A DNA stretch of 64,000 nt, taken from CAVUMR01 sp963742715. GTDB lineage: Bacteria; Actinomycetota; Actinomycetes; Mycobacteriales; Micromonosporaceae. Below the pieces are notes generated by a model. The model saw only the letters and a program-made list of their open reading frames with translations. It searched no databases and was not told the origin of the DNA. Positions 49,094-58,438 of this stretch are shown here, one piece after another. Position 1 is the stretch's first letter. Each line of letters starts with the position of its first letter. The DNA is taken from NCBI GenBank assembly GCA_963742715.1, contig CAVUMR010000001.1, positions 62,001 to 126,000 on the forward strand, in the 5' to 3' direction. The translations under genes were made by a program, and so were the position numbers.

Positions 49094-49662
49094 TGCGCGC
49101 ACTGATCGTCGTGGACGTACAGAACGACTTCTGCGAGGGCGGCTCGCTCGCGGTACCGGGTGGTACCGCGGTCGCGGCCGCGATCACGTCGCAGCTGCGG
49201 GAGGGTGGCCGGTGGCAGCACGTGGTCGCCACCCGCGACCACCACATCGACCCGGGTGACCACTTCGGCTCGCCGCCGGACTACGTCGAGTCCTGGCCGG
49301 TGCACTGCGTGGTCGGTACCGCCGGCGTGGACCTGCACCCGGACCTGGACCAGTCCCGGATCGAGGCCGTGTTCGACAAGGGCGAGTACGCGGCCGCGTA
49401 CTCCGGCTTCGAAGGCCACTCGGACGGCACCGGGCTGACCGAGTGGCTGCGCAGCAACGGCGTGGACGAGGTGGACGTGGTGGGCATCGCGACCGACCAC
49501 TGCGTACGGGCGACCGCGCTGGACGCCGCCCGGGAGGGATTCCGCACGACGGTGCTGCTCGACCTCACCGCGGGCGTGGCCCAGCAGACCGTGGACACCG
49601 CCCTCGACGAGCTGCGCAACGCCGGGGTCACGCTGACCGGTCAGCCCGTCGTCAACTCCTGA
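49093..49662 (+). CDS. pncA: Nicotinamidase
   Basis: A 189-residue isochorismatase-fold amidase that converts nicotinamide to nicotinate, the substrate of the preceding gene. Catalytic triad: Asp in IVVDVQNDFCEGGSL, Lys in VFDKGEYAAAYSGFEG and Cys in GIATDHCVRATALDA. Metal ligands lie in TRDHHIDPGDHFG. It also would activate pyrazinamide-like drugs in bacteria of this kind. ATG at 49093 overlaps the pncB stop by one base. Confidence 0.95.
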   Translation: MRALIVVDVQNDFCEGGSLAVPGGTAVAAAITSQLREGGRWQHVVATRDHHIDPGDHFGSPPDYVESWPVHCVVGTAGVDLHPDLDQSRIEAVFDKGEYAAAYSGFEGHSDGTGLTEWLRSNGVDEVDVVGIATDHCVRATALDAAREGFRTTVLLDLTAGVAQQTVDTALDELRNAGVTLTGQPVVNS

Positions 49663-49691
49663 CCTGGGGGGCCTTGCCCCCCGGAGCCGCG

Positions 49692-50795
49692 TCAGTCGAG
49701 GCAGACGACCCGGATCCGCTGTACCGCGTTGTTGGCGAACCCGCCCCGGTTCCACGCCTGCTCCGCCGGCTGGGTGTCGCCGTCGGCGTCGGTGGCCCGG
49801 GCGCACAGGATGTGTTCGCCCGGCTCGGCCGCCCAGGTGTACGTGAAGGTCCGCCACGCCCACGGGTGCGCGCCGGCCGGCTCCAGCTCCGCGCCCTGCC
49901 AGGTGTGCCCGCCGTCCGCGCTCACCTCGACCGCGGTCACCGGCGCCTGACCGGACCAGGTCCGACCCAGCAGGGGTACCGGCCCCGGCCGGACGACCCG
50001 GGTGCGGGACATGAAGTCGGGGAAGCCGGGCGGGATCAGCAGCGCCCTCGGCCGCATCCGGGTGACCGGCTCACCGGGGTCGTCCGGAGCCTGCCGGAAC
50101 CGGTACGCGAGATGTTGGAAGCCCTGGAACGGCTGGTCCACCAGCGTGATGTCGCGCAGCCACTTCACCTGGGCCATCCCGTACCAGCCGGGGACGACGA
50201 GTCGCAGTGGATAGCCGTGCTGCGGAGGTAGCGGCCCGCCGTTCATCTCGTCGGCGAGGATCACGTCGTCCCGCATCGCCTCGGCCAGCGACAGGCTGCG
50301 CTGGTAGTCCTGCTCGACCCCGCGCTCGATGCCGTGATCGGCGCCGGTGAAGACCACCTCGACCGCGGCCGGGTCGACCGCCGCGTCAGCCAGCAGGTCC
50401 CGCAGCCGTACCCCGGTCCACTCCGCGGTACCGACCGCCTCGACCACCCACGGCTGGCTCACCGGACGCGGCTCGAGCCGGGCCCGGCCGTTGCCGGCGC
50501 ACTCCATCGTCGTGCGTACCGTCGTGCGGGGCCGATCCCGCAGCGCCTGCAGGTCCAGCACCATCGCGTGGCCGACCAGCCCGCCGATCCGCAGCCGCCA
50601 GTCGGTCGGCTCGATGACCGGGATGTCGTAGTGGATCAGCAGGTAGTGCAGCCCGACCGGCGTCACGTCGTAGCGCAGCGCCTCGAGCGGCATGCCGTGG
50701 TTGCGCGCGGCCAGCGCCAACTCGTCCGGGCTGATGCCCTCGTCGGCCGCGGCCACCCGGCCCGGGGTACTGAACTCGTGCGATGTCGCAGTCAC
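49692..50795 (-). CDS. Sulfite oxidase-family molybdoenzyme
   Basis: A 367-residue molybdopterin oxidoreductase. The molybdenum-ligating Cys is in TTMECAGNGRARLEPRPV, and PQHGYPLRLVVPGWYGMAQVKWL is the conserved cofactor-binding stretch; the C-terminal domain (~250-367, VEVSADGGHTWQGAEL) is the sulfite-oxidase dimerisation fold. There is no signal peptide or haem domain, so it is probably cytosolic, substrate unknown (sulfite is likely for the family). GTG at 50793-50795 is chosen from VTATSHEFSTPGR; the long frame upstream shadows ctaD. It lies 35 nt after ctaD. Confidence 0.9.
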   Translation of the reverse strand: MTATSHEFSTPGRVAAADEGISPDELALAARNHGMPLEALRYDVTPVGLHYLLIHYDIPVIEPTDWRLRIGGLVGHAMVLDLQALRDRPRTTVRTTMECAGNGRARLEPRPVSQPWVVEAVGTAEWTGVRLRDLLADAAVDPAAVEVVFTGADHGIERGVEQDYQRSLSLAEAMRDDVILADEMNGGPLPPQHGYPLRLVVPGWYGMAQVKWLRDITLVDQPFQGFQHLAYRFRQAPDDPGEPVTRMRPRALLIPPGFPDFMSRTRVVRPGPVPLLGRTWSGQAPVTAVEVSADGGHTWQGAELEPAGAHPWAWRTFTYTWAAEPGEHILCARATDADGDTQPAEQAWNRGGFANNAVQRIRVVCLD

Positions 50796-50830
50796 GGCAC
50801 CAGCGCTCCCCGGGACGGGTGGATGAGCGG

Positions 50831-52594
50831 TCAGTCGCGGTCGCGCACCCGGTTCTGGCCGGGCTCCTCGTAGCTGGCCCCGCCGGTCGGCTCGTGCGTA
50901 CCCGGCAGCGCCCCACCCTCGGGCGGGTTCTGCAGCGAGTGGCCGCCGGCCGCGTACTCCGGGAACTTCAGGTCGAAGGCCGGCCGCTCGCTGCGGATCC
51001 GCGGCATCCGGTCGAAGTTGCGCAGCGGCGGCGGGCAGCTGGTCGCCCACTCGAGCGAGTTGCCGTGGCCCCACGGGTCGTCCACGTCCACGACCTGACC
51101 GGCCTTGTACGACTTCCACACGTTCCACAGGAACGGCAGCGTGGACGCGCCGAGGATGAACGAGCCGATCGAGGAGATCGTGTTCAGCGTGGTGAACCCG
51201 TCCGAGGCCAGATAGTCGGCGTACCGCCGGGGCATGCCCTCGGCACCGAGCCAGTGCTGCACCAGGAACGTGGTGTGGAACCCGATCATCGTCAGCCAGA
51301 AGTGCAGCTTCCCGAGCCGCTCGTCCAGCATCCGGCCGGTCATCTTCGGGAACCAGAAGTAGATCCCGGAGTACACCGCGAACACGATCGTGCCGAACAG
51401 CACGTAGTGGAAGTGCGCCACCACGAAGTACGTGTCGGAGACGTGGAAGTCGATCGGCGGCGCGGCCAGCAGTACGCCGGACAGCCCACCGAACAGGAAC
51501 GTCACCAGGAAGCCGATCGCGAACAGCATCGGCGACTCGAACGTCAACTGGCCGCGCCACATGGTGCCGATCCAGTTGAAGAACTTGATGCCGGTCGGTA
51601 CCGCGATCAGATAGCTCAGGAACGAGAAGAACGGCAGCAGCACCTGGCCGGTGACGAACATGTGGTGCGCCCACACGGTCATCGACAGCGCGGCGATGGC
51701 GAGCGTGGCCGCGACGAGCGTCTTGTACCCGAAGACCGGCTTGCGGCTGAACACCGGGATGACCTCGGTGACGATGCCGAAGAACGGCAGCGCCACGATG
51801 TACACCTCAGGGTGTCCGAAGAACCAGAACAGGTGCTGCCACAGCAACGCCCCGCCGGTGCCCGCGTCGTACACGTGCGCACCGAGCTGCCGGTCGGCGA
51901 GCAGGGCCAGCAGCGCGGCCGCCAGGATCGGGAACACCATCAGCACGAGCAGGCTGGTGACCAGGATGTTCCAGGTGAACACCGGCATCCGGAACATGGT
52001 CATGCCGGGCGCCCGCAGGGTCAGCACCGTGGTGACCATGTTGACCGCGCCGAGGATCGTGCCCAGGCCGGACAGCACCAGGCCGACGATCCACATGTCG
52101 GCACCCGCGCCCGGGGAGTTGATCACGTCGGAGAGCGGCGTGTACGCGAACCAGCCGAAGTCCGCGGCGCCACCCGGGGTGAGGAAACCGGCCACCGCGG
52201 TGCTGGCGCCGAACGCGTACAGCCAGTACGCCAGCGCGTTCAGCCGCGGGAAGCTCACGTCCGGGGCGCCGATCTGCAGCGGCACGATGTAGTTCGCGAA
52301 CGCGAACAGGATCGGTGTCGCGAAGAACAGCAGCATGATCGTGCCGTGCATGGTGAACAGCTGGTTGTACTGCTCGGGGGAGAGGAACTGCAGCCCCGCG
52401 CGGGCCAGCTCGGCGCGCATCAGCAGCGCCATCGAGCCGCCGATCAGGAAGAACGCGAAGGACGTGACCAGGTACATGATCCCGATCTGCTTCGCGTCCG
52501 TGGTCCGGATGATCCGGGCCAGTGCCGATCCCTTCGGCGGCTCGTGAACCGGCCACGGGCGCGTGGCGATCGGCTTCGGGGCGACGATGGTCAC
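50831..52594 (-). CDS. ctaD: Cytochrome c oxidase subunit I
   Basis: A 587-residue twelve-helix haem-copper oxidase subunit of the aa3 type. Key motifs: haem-a ligand region QLFTMHGTIMLLFF, the His-Tyr cross-link and CuB motif WFFGHPEVYIVALPFFG, WAHHMFVTGQ, the K-channel and Mg site, and the haem ligands in VVAHFHYVLFG. The C-terminal ~90 residues are a soluble Pro/Gly/Glu-rich tail common in actinobacteria. ATG at 52592-52594. Other cta subunits are not in the window. Confidence 0.97.
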   Translation of the reverse strand: MTIVAPKPIATRPWPVHEPPKGSALARIIRTTDAKQIGIMYLVTSFAFFLIGGSMALLMRAELARAGLQFLSPEQYNQLFTMHGTIMLLFFATPILFAFANYIVPLQIGAPDVSFPRLNALAYWLYAFGASTAVAGFLTPGGAADFGWFAYTPLSDVINSPGAGADMWIVGLVLSGLGTILGAVNMVTTVLTLRAPGMTMFRMPVFTWNILVTSLLVLMVFPILAAALLALLADRQLGAHVYDAGTGGALLWQHLFWFFGHPEVYIVALPFFGIVTEVIPVFSRKPVFGYKTLVAATLAIAALSMTVWAHHMFVTGQVLLPFFSFLSYLIAVPTGIKFFNWIGTMWRGQLTFESPMLFAIGFLVTFLFGGLSGVLLAAPPIDFHVSDTYFVVAHFHYVLFGTIVFAVYSGIYFWFPKMTGRMLDERLGKLHFWLTMIGFHTTFLVQHWLGAEGMPRRYADYLASDGFTTLNTISSIGSFILGASTLPFLWNVWKSYKAGQVVDVDDPWGHGNSLEWATSCPPPLRNFDRMPRIRSERPAFDLKFPEYAAGGHSLQNPPEGGALPGTHEPTGGASYEEPGQNRVRDRD

Positions 52595-52875
52595 GAAGGC
52601 CCTCCCGATGGGTTGCTTGGCGCGGACCTACCGGCGATCCGACTCCAGCGGGTCCAGCACGCAGAATAGTCCGCCTACCCGCGCGGACCGGCCCCGGGTA
52701 CGTGGGCCGCGCCGAGCCGCCGGACACGCGCCGGAAAAGGACGTGTGACACCGCCGGATCCGTCCATGCGGCTCTCCGCCCGGGGTGGCGGTTGGTCCGG
52801 ATAAGCGTCATGCTGCGTAGGTCGTTCGTTACCTTGAGCCAGCAAAGCGACGCTGGCCGTGAGGAATCTTGGCGA

Positions 52876-55548
52876 GTGTCTTCTGATCCACAGCAATTCT
52901 TCCCGCAGGCACCGCTCCTCCGGAGCCTGATCGCCTCGACCCCGGTCGTGCTCGGCGCCGCGCTGGCGGCTGCGCTGACCGGCATCGCACCACCCCTGGT
53001 CGGTACGGCCGTCGCCGCTGGCTACCCGTCCGCAGTGTTCACCTTTCTGCTCATCCGGCTGGCCCTGCGGATGGCGCACGGGCCGTGCCGCGGCGCCGGG
53101 TTCCTCAGCATGGGAGTACTGGTCAGCGGGCTCGGCGCGGTCGTCGCGCCGGTACTGCCGGAGCGGCTGGCCGCACTGGCGTTCCCGATCACGCTGTGCC
53201 TGTCGACTCCGCTGTACCTGCTGGGCATCCTGATGCTGCCCGGCACCGCGCCGGACCCGCTGGCCCGGTTGCGCCGGACCCTGGACGGGATCGGCATCGG
53301 CACCAGCCTGTTCCTGACCTGCTGGCTGCTGGTGATCATCCCGCTCGGAGTCGTCGGCTCCGGTCCGCGCGGGATGGACGCGACGATCGCGCTGACCGCC
53401 TGCGTGACCGTGACCGCGGCGATCGCGGTCACCCTGATCACCGGGATCCGGGCGGTGCGGTACCGGCGGGCCGCGGTCGGCTGTGCCGCCGGCGTGACGC
53501 TCGCGCTGGTCGGCCACGGCACGCTCACCATGAGCAGCCTGGTCGGCTGGCCGGTCCCGGCGCTGCTGATCGGATCCAGCCTGGCCGCCACCGGCGCCTC
53601 GGTGATCTGGCTGGGCGCGCGGGCCAGCCGCAACTCGTCCCTCCAGGCCGCCTCCACCACGCCGGAGAGCGTCCGGCACGCCGGCCTGCCCGCCCTCGCG
53701 GTACCGGTCGGACTCGCGGTCGGGGCCACCCTGTACCACCTGGTCACGGTCGGGTACTTCGGCCGGTACACCGCCGCGCTGGGTGTCCTGGTGATCGCGT
53801 CGATCGCGGTACGGGAGGCGTTCAGCGCGTACGACATGCGCCGGTACGCGCGCAAGCTCGCCGGCCAGGAGGCCAGGTTCCGGGCGATCGTGGCCGGCTC
53901 CACCGACGTGACGATCGTGCTGGACGAGGACCTGATGGTGCGCTGGCAGTCGCCGTCGGCCGCCCGGCAGCTCGGCCTGTCCGACCAGGACGTGGTGGGC
54001 CGGCCGTTCACCGAGATGCTCCACCCGGACGACACCGCCGAGGCGACCGACCGGCTGGTACAGGCCGTGACGGCCCGGCCGAGCCGGCCGATCCTGATCG
54101 ACTCGCGGATCAAGGACGGGTACGGCCAGTGGCGCGACACCGAGTCGACCGTGAGCGACCAGCGGGACGTACCGGAGGTGGCCGGCCTGGTGGTGCACAT
54201 CCGGGACGTCGGTGAGCGCAAGGACCTGGAGCGCACGCTGCACCGGATGGCGTTCACCGATCCGCTCACCGGGCTGCCCAACCGGCGGCAACTGCTGCGC
54301 CGTCTGGAGGAGGCCCGCCGGGCGGCCGGCGAGCGCGGCGGCACCCTGCTCACCATCGACATCGACGGCTTCACCGCATTCAACGAGTCGCGCGGCCAGG
54401 ACGTCGGCGACGCGCTGCTGATCGAGGTGGCCGCGCGGATGCGCCAGTCGATCGGGCGGTCGGACGTGGCGGCGCGCCTGCTCGGCGACGAGTTCGCGGT
54501 ACTCACCGTGGTACCGGAGAGCGAGGCCCGGGGGCTCGCCACCCGGCTGCTCACCATCCTCGCCGAGCCGTACGAGCTGCCCGAGTCCAGTACCGGCTAC
54601 CTGACCGCGAGCATCGGGCTCGCCGCGTTCACCGTCGACAGCGACATCGACGAGATCATGCGCAACGCCGATCTGGCCCTGCGCCAGGCCAAGCAGCTCG
54701 GCAAGAACCGGATCGAACGGTACGACGAGGCACTCGAGTACACCCTGGTCCGCCGTTCCGCGCTGGAACAGGAGCTACGCGGGGCCACCGGCCGCGACGA
54801 GCTGGACCTCGCCTACCAGGTGGTCGTCGAGCTGACCGATCGGCGGCCGGTGGGGGTCGAGGCGCTGCTGCGCTGGCGGCATCCGATGTTCGGCACGGTC
54901 GGTCCCGAGGACGTCATCTCGGTGGCCGAGGAAGCCCGGCTGATCGACGAGGTCGGGGGCTGGGTGCTGACCCAGGCGTGCCGGCGGCTGGCCGGTTGGC
55001 TGGCGGACGGGCACGAGGTCTGGCTGTCGGTGAACGTGTCGGCCCGCCAGCTCGAGTCGCCCGGCTTCACCTCGATGGTGGCGAACCTCGTCGACGCGTA
55101 CCAGTTGCCGCCCGGCCGGCTGGTGCTCGAACTGGCCGGTCGCGCGCCGGCGGACCGGCTGCAGCGCATCACCGGCCGGCTCGCCGAGCTGCGGTCGCTG
55201 GGCGTGCGTACCGCCCTGGACGGCTTCGGGGCTTCGCCGACCCCGCTCGCCGACCTGCGCCGGTTGCCGCTGGACATCCTCAAGATCGACCGGTCGCTCA
55301 CCGCCGAGCCGGGTACCGCCCGCGCCCACGTACCGCTCGCCGACGTGGTGGTACGGCTGGGCCGGCGGCTCGGCATGGAGGTGATCGCCACCGGGGTCGA
55401 GGACGCCGCGCAGCTGGACAGCCTGCAGGCCGCGGGCTGCCGGTACGGCCAGGGCTACCTGTTCGGGCGGCCGCTGCCGGCCGAGCACACCGAGGCACTC
55501 CTCGACGCGTTCGGGGGCAGCCAGACCGACGCCAGCAGCCTGACCTGA
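52876..55548 (+). CDS. Membrane PAS-GGDEF-EAL protein with degenerate active sites
   Basis: An 890-residue protein. Residues ~15-320 contain about nine helices; a PAS domain (~330-445) follows, then GGDEF (~455-620) and EAL (~640-880). The GGDEF signature reads LLGDEF. The EAL motif itself (GVEALLRWRHP) is kept, but DDFG is DGFG (LDGFGASP), the usual ELTES is ELAGR and AEGVE is ATGVED, so phosphodiesterase activity is doubtful. It may be a c-di-GMP receptor. GTG at 52876 has GAGGAA about 9 nt upstream; ATG at 52810 is an alternative start. Confidence 0.85.
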   Translation: MSSDPQQFFPQAPLLRSLIASTPVVLGAALAAALTGIAPPLVGTAVAAGYPSAVFTFLLIRLALRMAHGPCRGAGFLSMGVLVSGLGAVVAPVLPERLAALAFPITLCLSTPLYLLGILMLPGTAPDPLARLRRTLDGIGIGTSLFLTCWLLVIIPLGVVGSGPRGMDATIALTACVTVTAAIAVTLITGIRAVRYRRAAVGCAAGVTLALVGHGTLTMSSLVGWPVPALLIGSSLAATGASVIWLGARASRNSSLQAASTTPESVRHAGLPALAVPVGLAVGATLYHLVTVGYFGRYTAALGVLVIASIAVREAFSAYDMRRYARKLAGQEARFRAIVAGSTDVTIVLDEDLMVRWQSPSAARQLGLSDQDVVGRPFTEMLHPDDTAEATDRLVQAVTARPSRPILIDSRIKDGYGQWRDTESTVSDQRDVPEVAGLVVHIRDVGERKDLERTLHRMAFTDPLTGLPNRRQLLRRLEEARRAAGERGGTLLTIDIDGFTAFNESRGQDVGDALLIEVAARMRQSIGRSDVAARLLGDEFAVLTVVPESEARGLATRLLTILAEPYELPESSTGYLTASIGLAAFTVDSDIDEIMRNADLALRQAKQLGKNRIERYDEALEYTLVRRSALEQELRGATGRDELDLAYQVVVELTDRRPVGVEALLRWRHPMFGTVGPEDVISVAEEARLIDEVGGWVLTQACRRLAGWLADGHEVWLSVNVSARQLESPGFTSMVANLVDAYQLPPGRLVLELAGRAPADRLQRITGRLAELRSLGVRTALDGFGASPTPLADLRRLPLDILKIDRSLTAEPGTARAHVPLADVVVRLGRRLGMEVIATGVEDAAQLDSLQAAGCRYGQGYLFGRPLPAEHTEALLDAFGGSQTDASSLT

Positions 55549-55648
55549 CCGGCCGGGGTCTCGGCCAGGCCCGGGCGCCCAGCTCCGGGGTACCGCGGAT
55601 CTGGCGCGCCGGCTGTGCAGCCGACCGGAAAGCTGTCAGGGTGCGCAT

Positions 55649-56314
55649 ATGCGCAAGTACGTGATCATGGGGGTACAGGGCAGCGGCAAGGGCACTCAGG
55701 CGATCATGCTGGCCCGCGATCTCGACCTGGTACACATCAGCGTCGGTGACATCTTCCGCTGGCAGATCCAGCACCACACCAAGCTCGGTGCCCAGGTACG
55801 GCGCACCATGGCCGCCGGTGAGCTGGTCAGCGACGAGCTGGTCGGCTCGGTGGTACGCGACCGGCTGGAACAGCACGACTGGAACTACGGGTTCGTCGTG
55901 GACGGCTTCCCGCGCAACCGGGCACAGGCCGAGTTCTTCCTCGAGAGCTACGACATCGACGGGGTGATCCACCTCGACCTGCCGGATGAGGAGGTACGCC
56001 GCCGGGTGCTCGCCCGCCGGCTGTGCTCCCGCTGCGGCCTGGACTACAACCTCATCGCGCACCGGCCGGCGCGGGAGGACTTCTGCGACGTGTGCGGCGG
56101 CGAGCTGATCCGCCGCGAGGACGACACCGAGGAAGGGCTGGTCACCCGGCTGCGGGACTACCACGCCAAGACCGACCCGGTGCTCGACCTGTTCCGGCGC
56201 AAGGAGTTCGTGTTCACCGTGGACGCCCGGCCGGACAAGGCGACCGTGCAGCAGTCCATCCGGGACCGGCTCATGCTGCCCATCTACCAGCCCGGACCCG
56301 CTTTCCTGCCCTGA
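55649..56314 (+). CDS. Adenylate kinase-family nucleoside monophosphate kinase
   Basis: A 221-residue kinase: P-loop IMGVQGSGKGTQAIML, NMP-binding HISVGDIFRWQIQ, FVVDGFPRNRAQAEF and a LID domain with a four-Cys zinc knuckle, CSRCGLDYN and CDVCGG. The residues after the LID (RREDDTEEGLVTRLRDYHAK) carry the catalytic Arg residues. In actinomycetes the essential adk is normally beside secY; this stand-alone copy is probably a paralogue, substrate AMP by family. ATG at 55649; the ribosome site is weak (CAGGG). Confidence 0.9.
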   Translation: MRKYVIMGVQGSGKGTQAIMLARDLDLVHISVGDIFRWQIQHHTKLGAQVRRTMAAGELVSDELVGSVVRDRLEQHDWNYGFVVDGFPRNRAQAEFFLESYDIDGVIHLDLPDEEVRRRVLARRLCSRCGLDYNLIAHRPAREDFCDVCGGELIRREDDTEEGLVTRLRDYHAKTDPVLDLFRRKEFVFTVDARPDKATVQQSIRDRLMLPIYQPGPAFLP

Positions 56315-56839
56315 CCACCGAGCGGCTCGGCCCGACGGCCGGCGGCTCGAACCGGCCGCGAGGCCGGCTGGGGACCGGGGCTGTGGGACCCGGCCGCAGG
56401 ACCCGGCCGCAGGACCCGGCCGCAGGACCCGGCCGCGGACCCCGGCGAGAAAGTGTCGGACAGCCGACCGATTCGAGCGGAAGGTCCACCGTCCGGACGA
56501 TCCACCAGGCCTTTTCGTCGCATCTATTCAGACCACCTGCCCGTCGCGGCAGCCGCTGGTAACCCGGAGGCTTTGCGGTAGACCACCTGCAGCCCGGGAG
56601 AAGCCATGGACGGCACCACGAGGCCCACGTCGGGCGAGGCGATCCGTCGCCACATCCGGTGCACCGCGACACACGGCGGACGACGCAGCCCCCGGGCTCA
56701 GGTGGGCATCCGGTCAGCCCACGCGCTGGGGTGCGGCGCGTCGGAATCGGAGCCCCGACCGGAGGCCCAGAGGTTCAACCCCGGAGTGCTCAAATGGGTA
56801 CCGGCTCCCCGGCGCCCCCGCGAAATCTGACGCTCCCGG
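56315..56839. other. Intergenic region without a convincing gene
   Basis: The space between the kinase and TetR genes holds a 13-bp repeat (56388-56438) and a 10-bp repeat GACCACCTGC (56530 and 56580). An ATG at 56606 with GGGAGAAG upstream opens a 74-codon frame (MDGTTRPTSGEAIRRH...) to 56830; its composition is unlike the neighbours and it has no recognisable motif, so I do not call it a gene. Confidence 0.5.
56388..56438. repeat. 13-bp tandem repeat, about four copies
   Basis: ACCCGGCCGCAGG occurs at 56388, 56401 and 56414 exactly, and at 56427 as ACCCGGCCGCGG. Confidence 0.9.
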
Positions 56840-57436
56840 TCACCGCGCCCGGCGCGGTCCACCCAGCGCGTCGGCCACCAGCGTGCCGGCGGCCACCCGG
56901 GCCGCCTCGGCCGCACCGGTGTCGCCTTCCAGCACCCCCGCGGCCAGTCCCCCATCCAGCAGCAGCGTGAGCGCCTGAGCCAGCCCGTCCGGATCCCGGG
57001 CGCCGGCTGCGCGGGAAAGCTCGGCCACCCACCCCCGCACGGCCGCTTTGTGCGCGACGGTACGGGCGTGCACCTCGGTGCCGGCGGTCGACTCGGCCGC
57101 CGTGTTGATGAACGCGCAACCGTGGTAACCATCCCGCCGGCAGGCGGTGTGCAGCGCGTCGAACATGCCCACGAGCTGCTCCCGCGGCTGGTCACCGGCC
57201 GCCTGAGCGGCTGACCGCAGGGCGCCGGACCAGGCTTCGTCGACCTTGTCGAGGTACGCGAGGACCAGGTCGTCCTTGCGCGGAAAGTGCTTGTACAGGG
57301 TGGCCTTCGCGACGCCCGACTCGGCGATCACGGTGTCCACCCCGACGCCACGGACGCCGTGCGCGTAGAACAGCCGGTATGCCGTGTCCAGGATCCGCTC
57401 CCGCGCCGGTTTCCGGTCGATCCGCGTGCTCGACAT
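56840..57436 (-). CDS. TetR-family transcriptional repressor
   Basis: A 198-residue regulator. The N-terminal helix-turn-helix is ERILDTAYRLFYAHGVRGVG, then AESGVAKATLYKHFPRKDDL. The C-terminal ligand domain has FDALHTACRRDGYHGCAFIN and HKAAVRGWVAELSR, as in TetR_C groups near YcnC/AcrR-like repressors. ATG at 57434-57436. It is divergent from a reductase gene, and two identical-type 14-bp palindromes sit one in front of each gene, so it almost certainly represses both. Confidence 0.92.
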   Translation of the reverse strand: MSSTRIDRKPARERILDTAYRLFYAHGVRGVGVDTVIAESGVAKATLYKHFPRKDDLVLAYLDKVDEAWSGALRSAAQAAGDQPREQLVGMFDALHTACRRDGYHGCAFINTAAESTAGTEVHARTVAHKAAVRGWVAELSRAAGARDPDGLAQALTLLLDGGLAAGVLEGDTGAAEAARVAAGTLVADALGGPRRAR

Positions 57437-57492
57437 CGACGAACCTCCCTCGCACGCGCCGCTGAGCAGGCATTATCCGAGGTAGCGAGTAT

Positions 57493-57506
57493 ACAGACGG
57501 GTCTGT
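57493..57506. promoter_or_regulatory. TetR operator, copy 1
   Basis: ACAGAC-GG-GTCTGT, a perfect 6+6 palindrome, 57 bp upstream of the TetR start codon. It is preceded by TAT, giving TATACAGAC. Confidence 0.75.
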
Positions 57507-57585
57507 TCGATCTGATGCGCGCAGAAGGTCGACGAAACTGCGACGCGCAGCGCGGCCGCGCTCTTGCGGTTGGTCGTACAAGTAG

Positions 57586-57599
57586 ACAGACCTGTCTGT
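57586..57599. promoter_or_regulatory. TetR operator, copy 2
   Basis: ACAGAC-CT-GTCTGT, the same palindrome with a different 2-bp centre, 42 bp upstream of the reductase ATG. The centres of the two copies are 93 bp apart. Confidence 0.78.
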
Positions 57600-57640
57600 T
57601 AGTCTCTCGCCACACGACGCTTTCGTTCTGGGGAGTACAG

Positions 57641-58321
57641 ATGCGCATCGCTGTGTTGGGCACCGGCGTGGTTGGTCAGTCGATCGGCGGTCGCCTGCAG
57701 GAGTTGGGGCACCAGGTCACGTTCGGCACCAGGGACGTGGCGACGACGCGCGCGCGTACCGAGCCGGACGGCATGGGCAACCCGGGGTTCGGCGTCTGGC
57801 TGGCCGACCACGCCGGCGTCGAGCTGGCCACGTTCGCCGACGCGGCGGCCGGTGCCGAGCTGATCGTCAGCGCCACCTCCGGGCAGGTCGCGATCCCGGC
57901 GCTCGAGGCTGCTGGCGCGCCAAACCTGGCCGGCAAGACCGTGCTGGACATCAGCAACCCGCTGGACTTCTCCGCCGGGTTCCCGCCGAGCCTGTTCGTC
58001 AAGGACGACGACTCGCTGGCCGAACAGATCCAGCGGGCGTTCCCGGACGCGCGGGTGGTCAAGTCGCTGAACACGCTCACCGCGGCGCTGATGGTGCACC
58101 CGGAGACGCTCGGCGGTGGCGACCACACGATCTTCCTCGCCGGCAACGACGAGGACGCCAAGGCACAGGTGCTCGACCTGCTGCACAGTTTCGGCTGGCA
58201 GGACGTGATCGACCTCGGCGACCTCAGTGGCGCGCGCGGCGCCGAGATGGTGCTGCCACTGTGGTTGCGCCTGATGGGATCGATCGGCCACGCCCAGTTC
58301 AACATCAAGATCGTCCGATAG
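57641..58321 (+). CDS. F420/NADP-type NAD(P)-binding oxidoreductase
   Basis: A 226-residue Rossmann protein of the F420-dependent NADP reductase-like family. The cofactor loop is MRIAVLGTGVVGQSIGGRL followed by GHQVTFGTRD, with Arg after the second strand favouring NADP(H). Further marks are DISNPLDFSAGFPPSL, VVKSLNTLTAALMVHPE and FLAGNDEDAKAQV. ATG at 57641 follows GGGGAG. It is controlled, by position, through the adjacent TetR palindrome, so it probably handles whatever compound the repressor senses. Confidence 0.9.
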   Translation: MRIAVLGTGVVGQSIGGRLQELGHQVTFGTRDVATTRARTEPDGMGNPGFGVWLADHAGVELATFADAAAGAELIVSATSGQVAIPALEAAGAPNLAGKTVLDISNPLDFSAGFPPSLFVKDDDSLAEQIQRAFPDARVVKSLNTLTAALMVHPETLGGGDHTIFLAGNDEDAKAQVLDLLHSFGWQDVIDLGDLSGARGAEMVLPLWLRLMGSIGHAQFNIKIVR

Positions 58322-58398
58322 CGGTCACGGTCCGACCGGGCTGGTCCGAAGCAGGACGCGCCGCCCCGGGGCGCGCCGCCCGGGGGCCGGGCCGCGCG

Positions 58399-58438
58399 CG
58401 TATCGACCTGCTGGCGTCGACGCCAGCAGGTCGATACG
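58399..58438. repeat. Perfect 40-bp palindrome with no loop
   Basis: CGTATCGACCTGCTGGCGTC (58399-58418) is followed directly by its exact reverse complement (58419-58438). The bases just outside do not pair. It lies 78 nt after the reductase stop codon, within a 380-nt gap that has no gene, and could act as a transcription terminator when transcribed. Its exactness is greater than usual for terminators. Confidence 0.85.

Noticed and set aside
56606..56830. A 74-codon frame with a fair ribosome site
   Set aside because: Composition is unlike neighbouring proteins and no motif is seen; left as an uncertain ORF in the intergenic entry.
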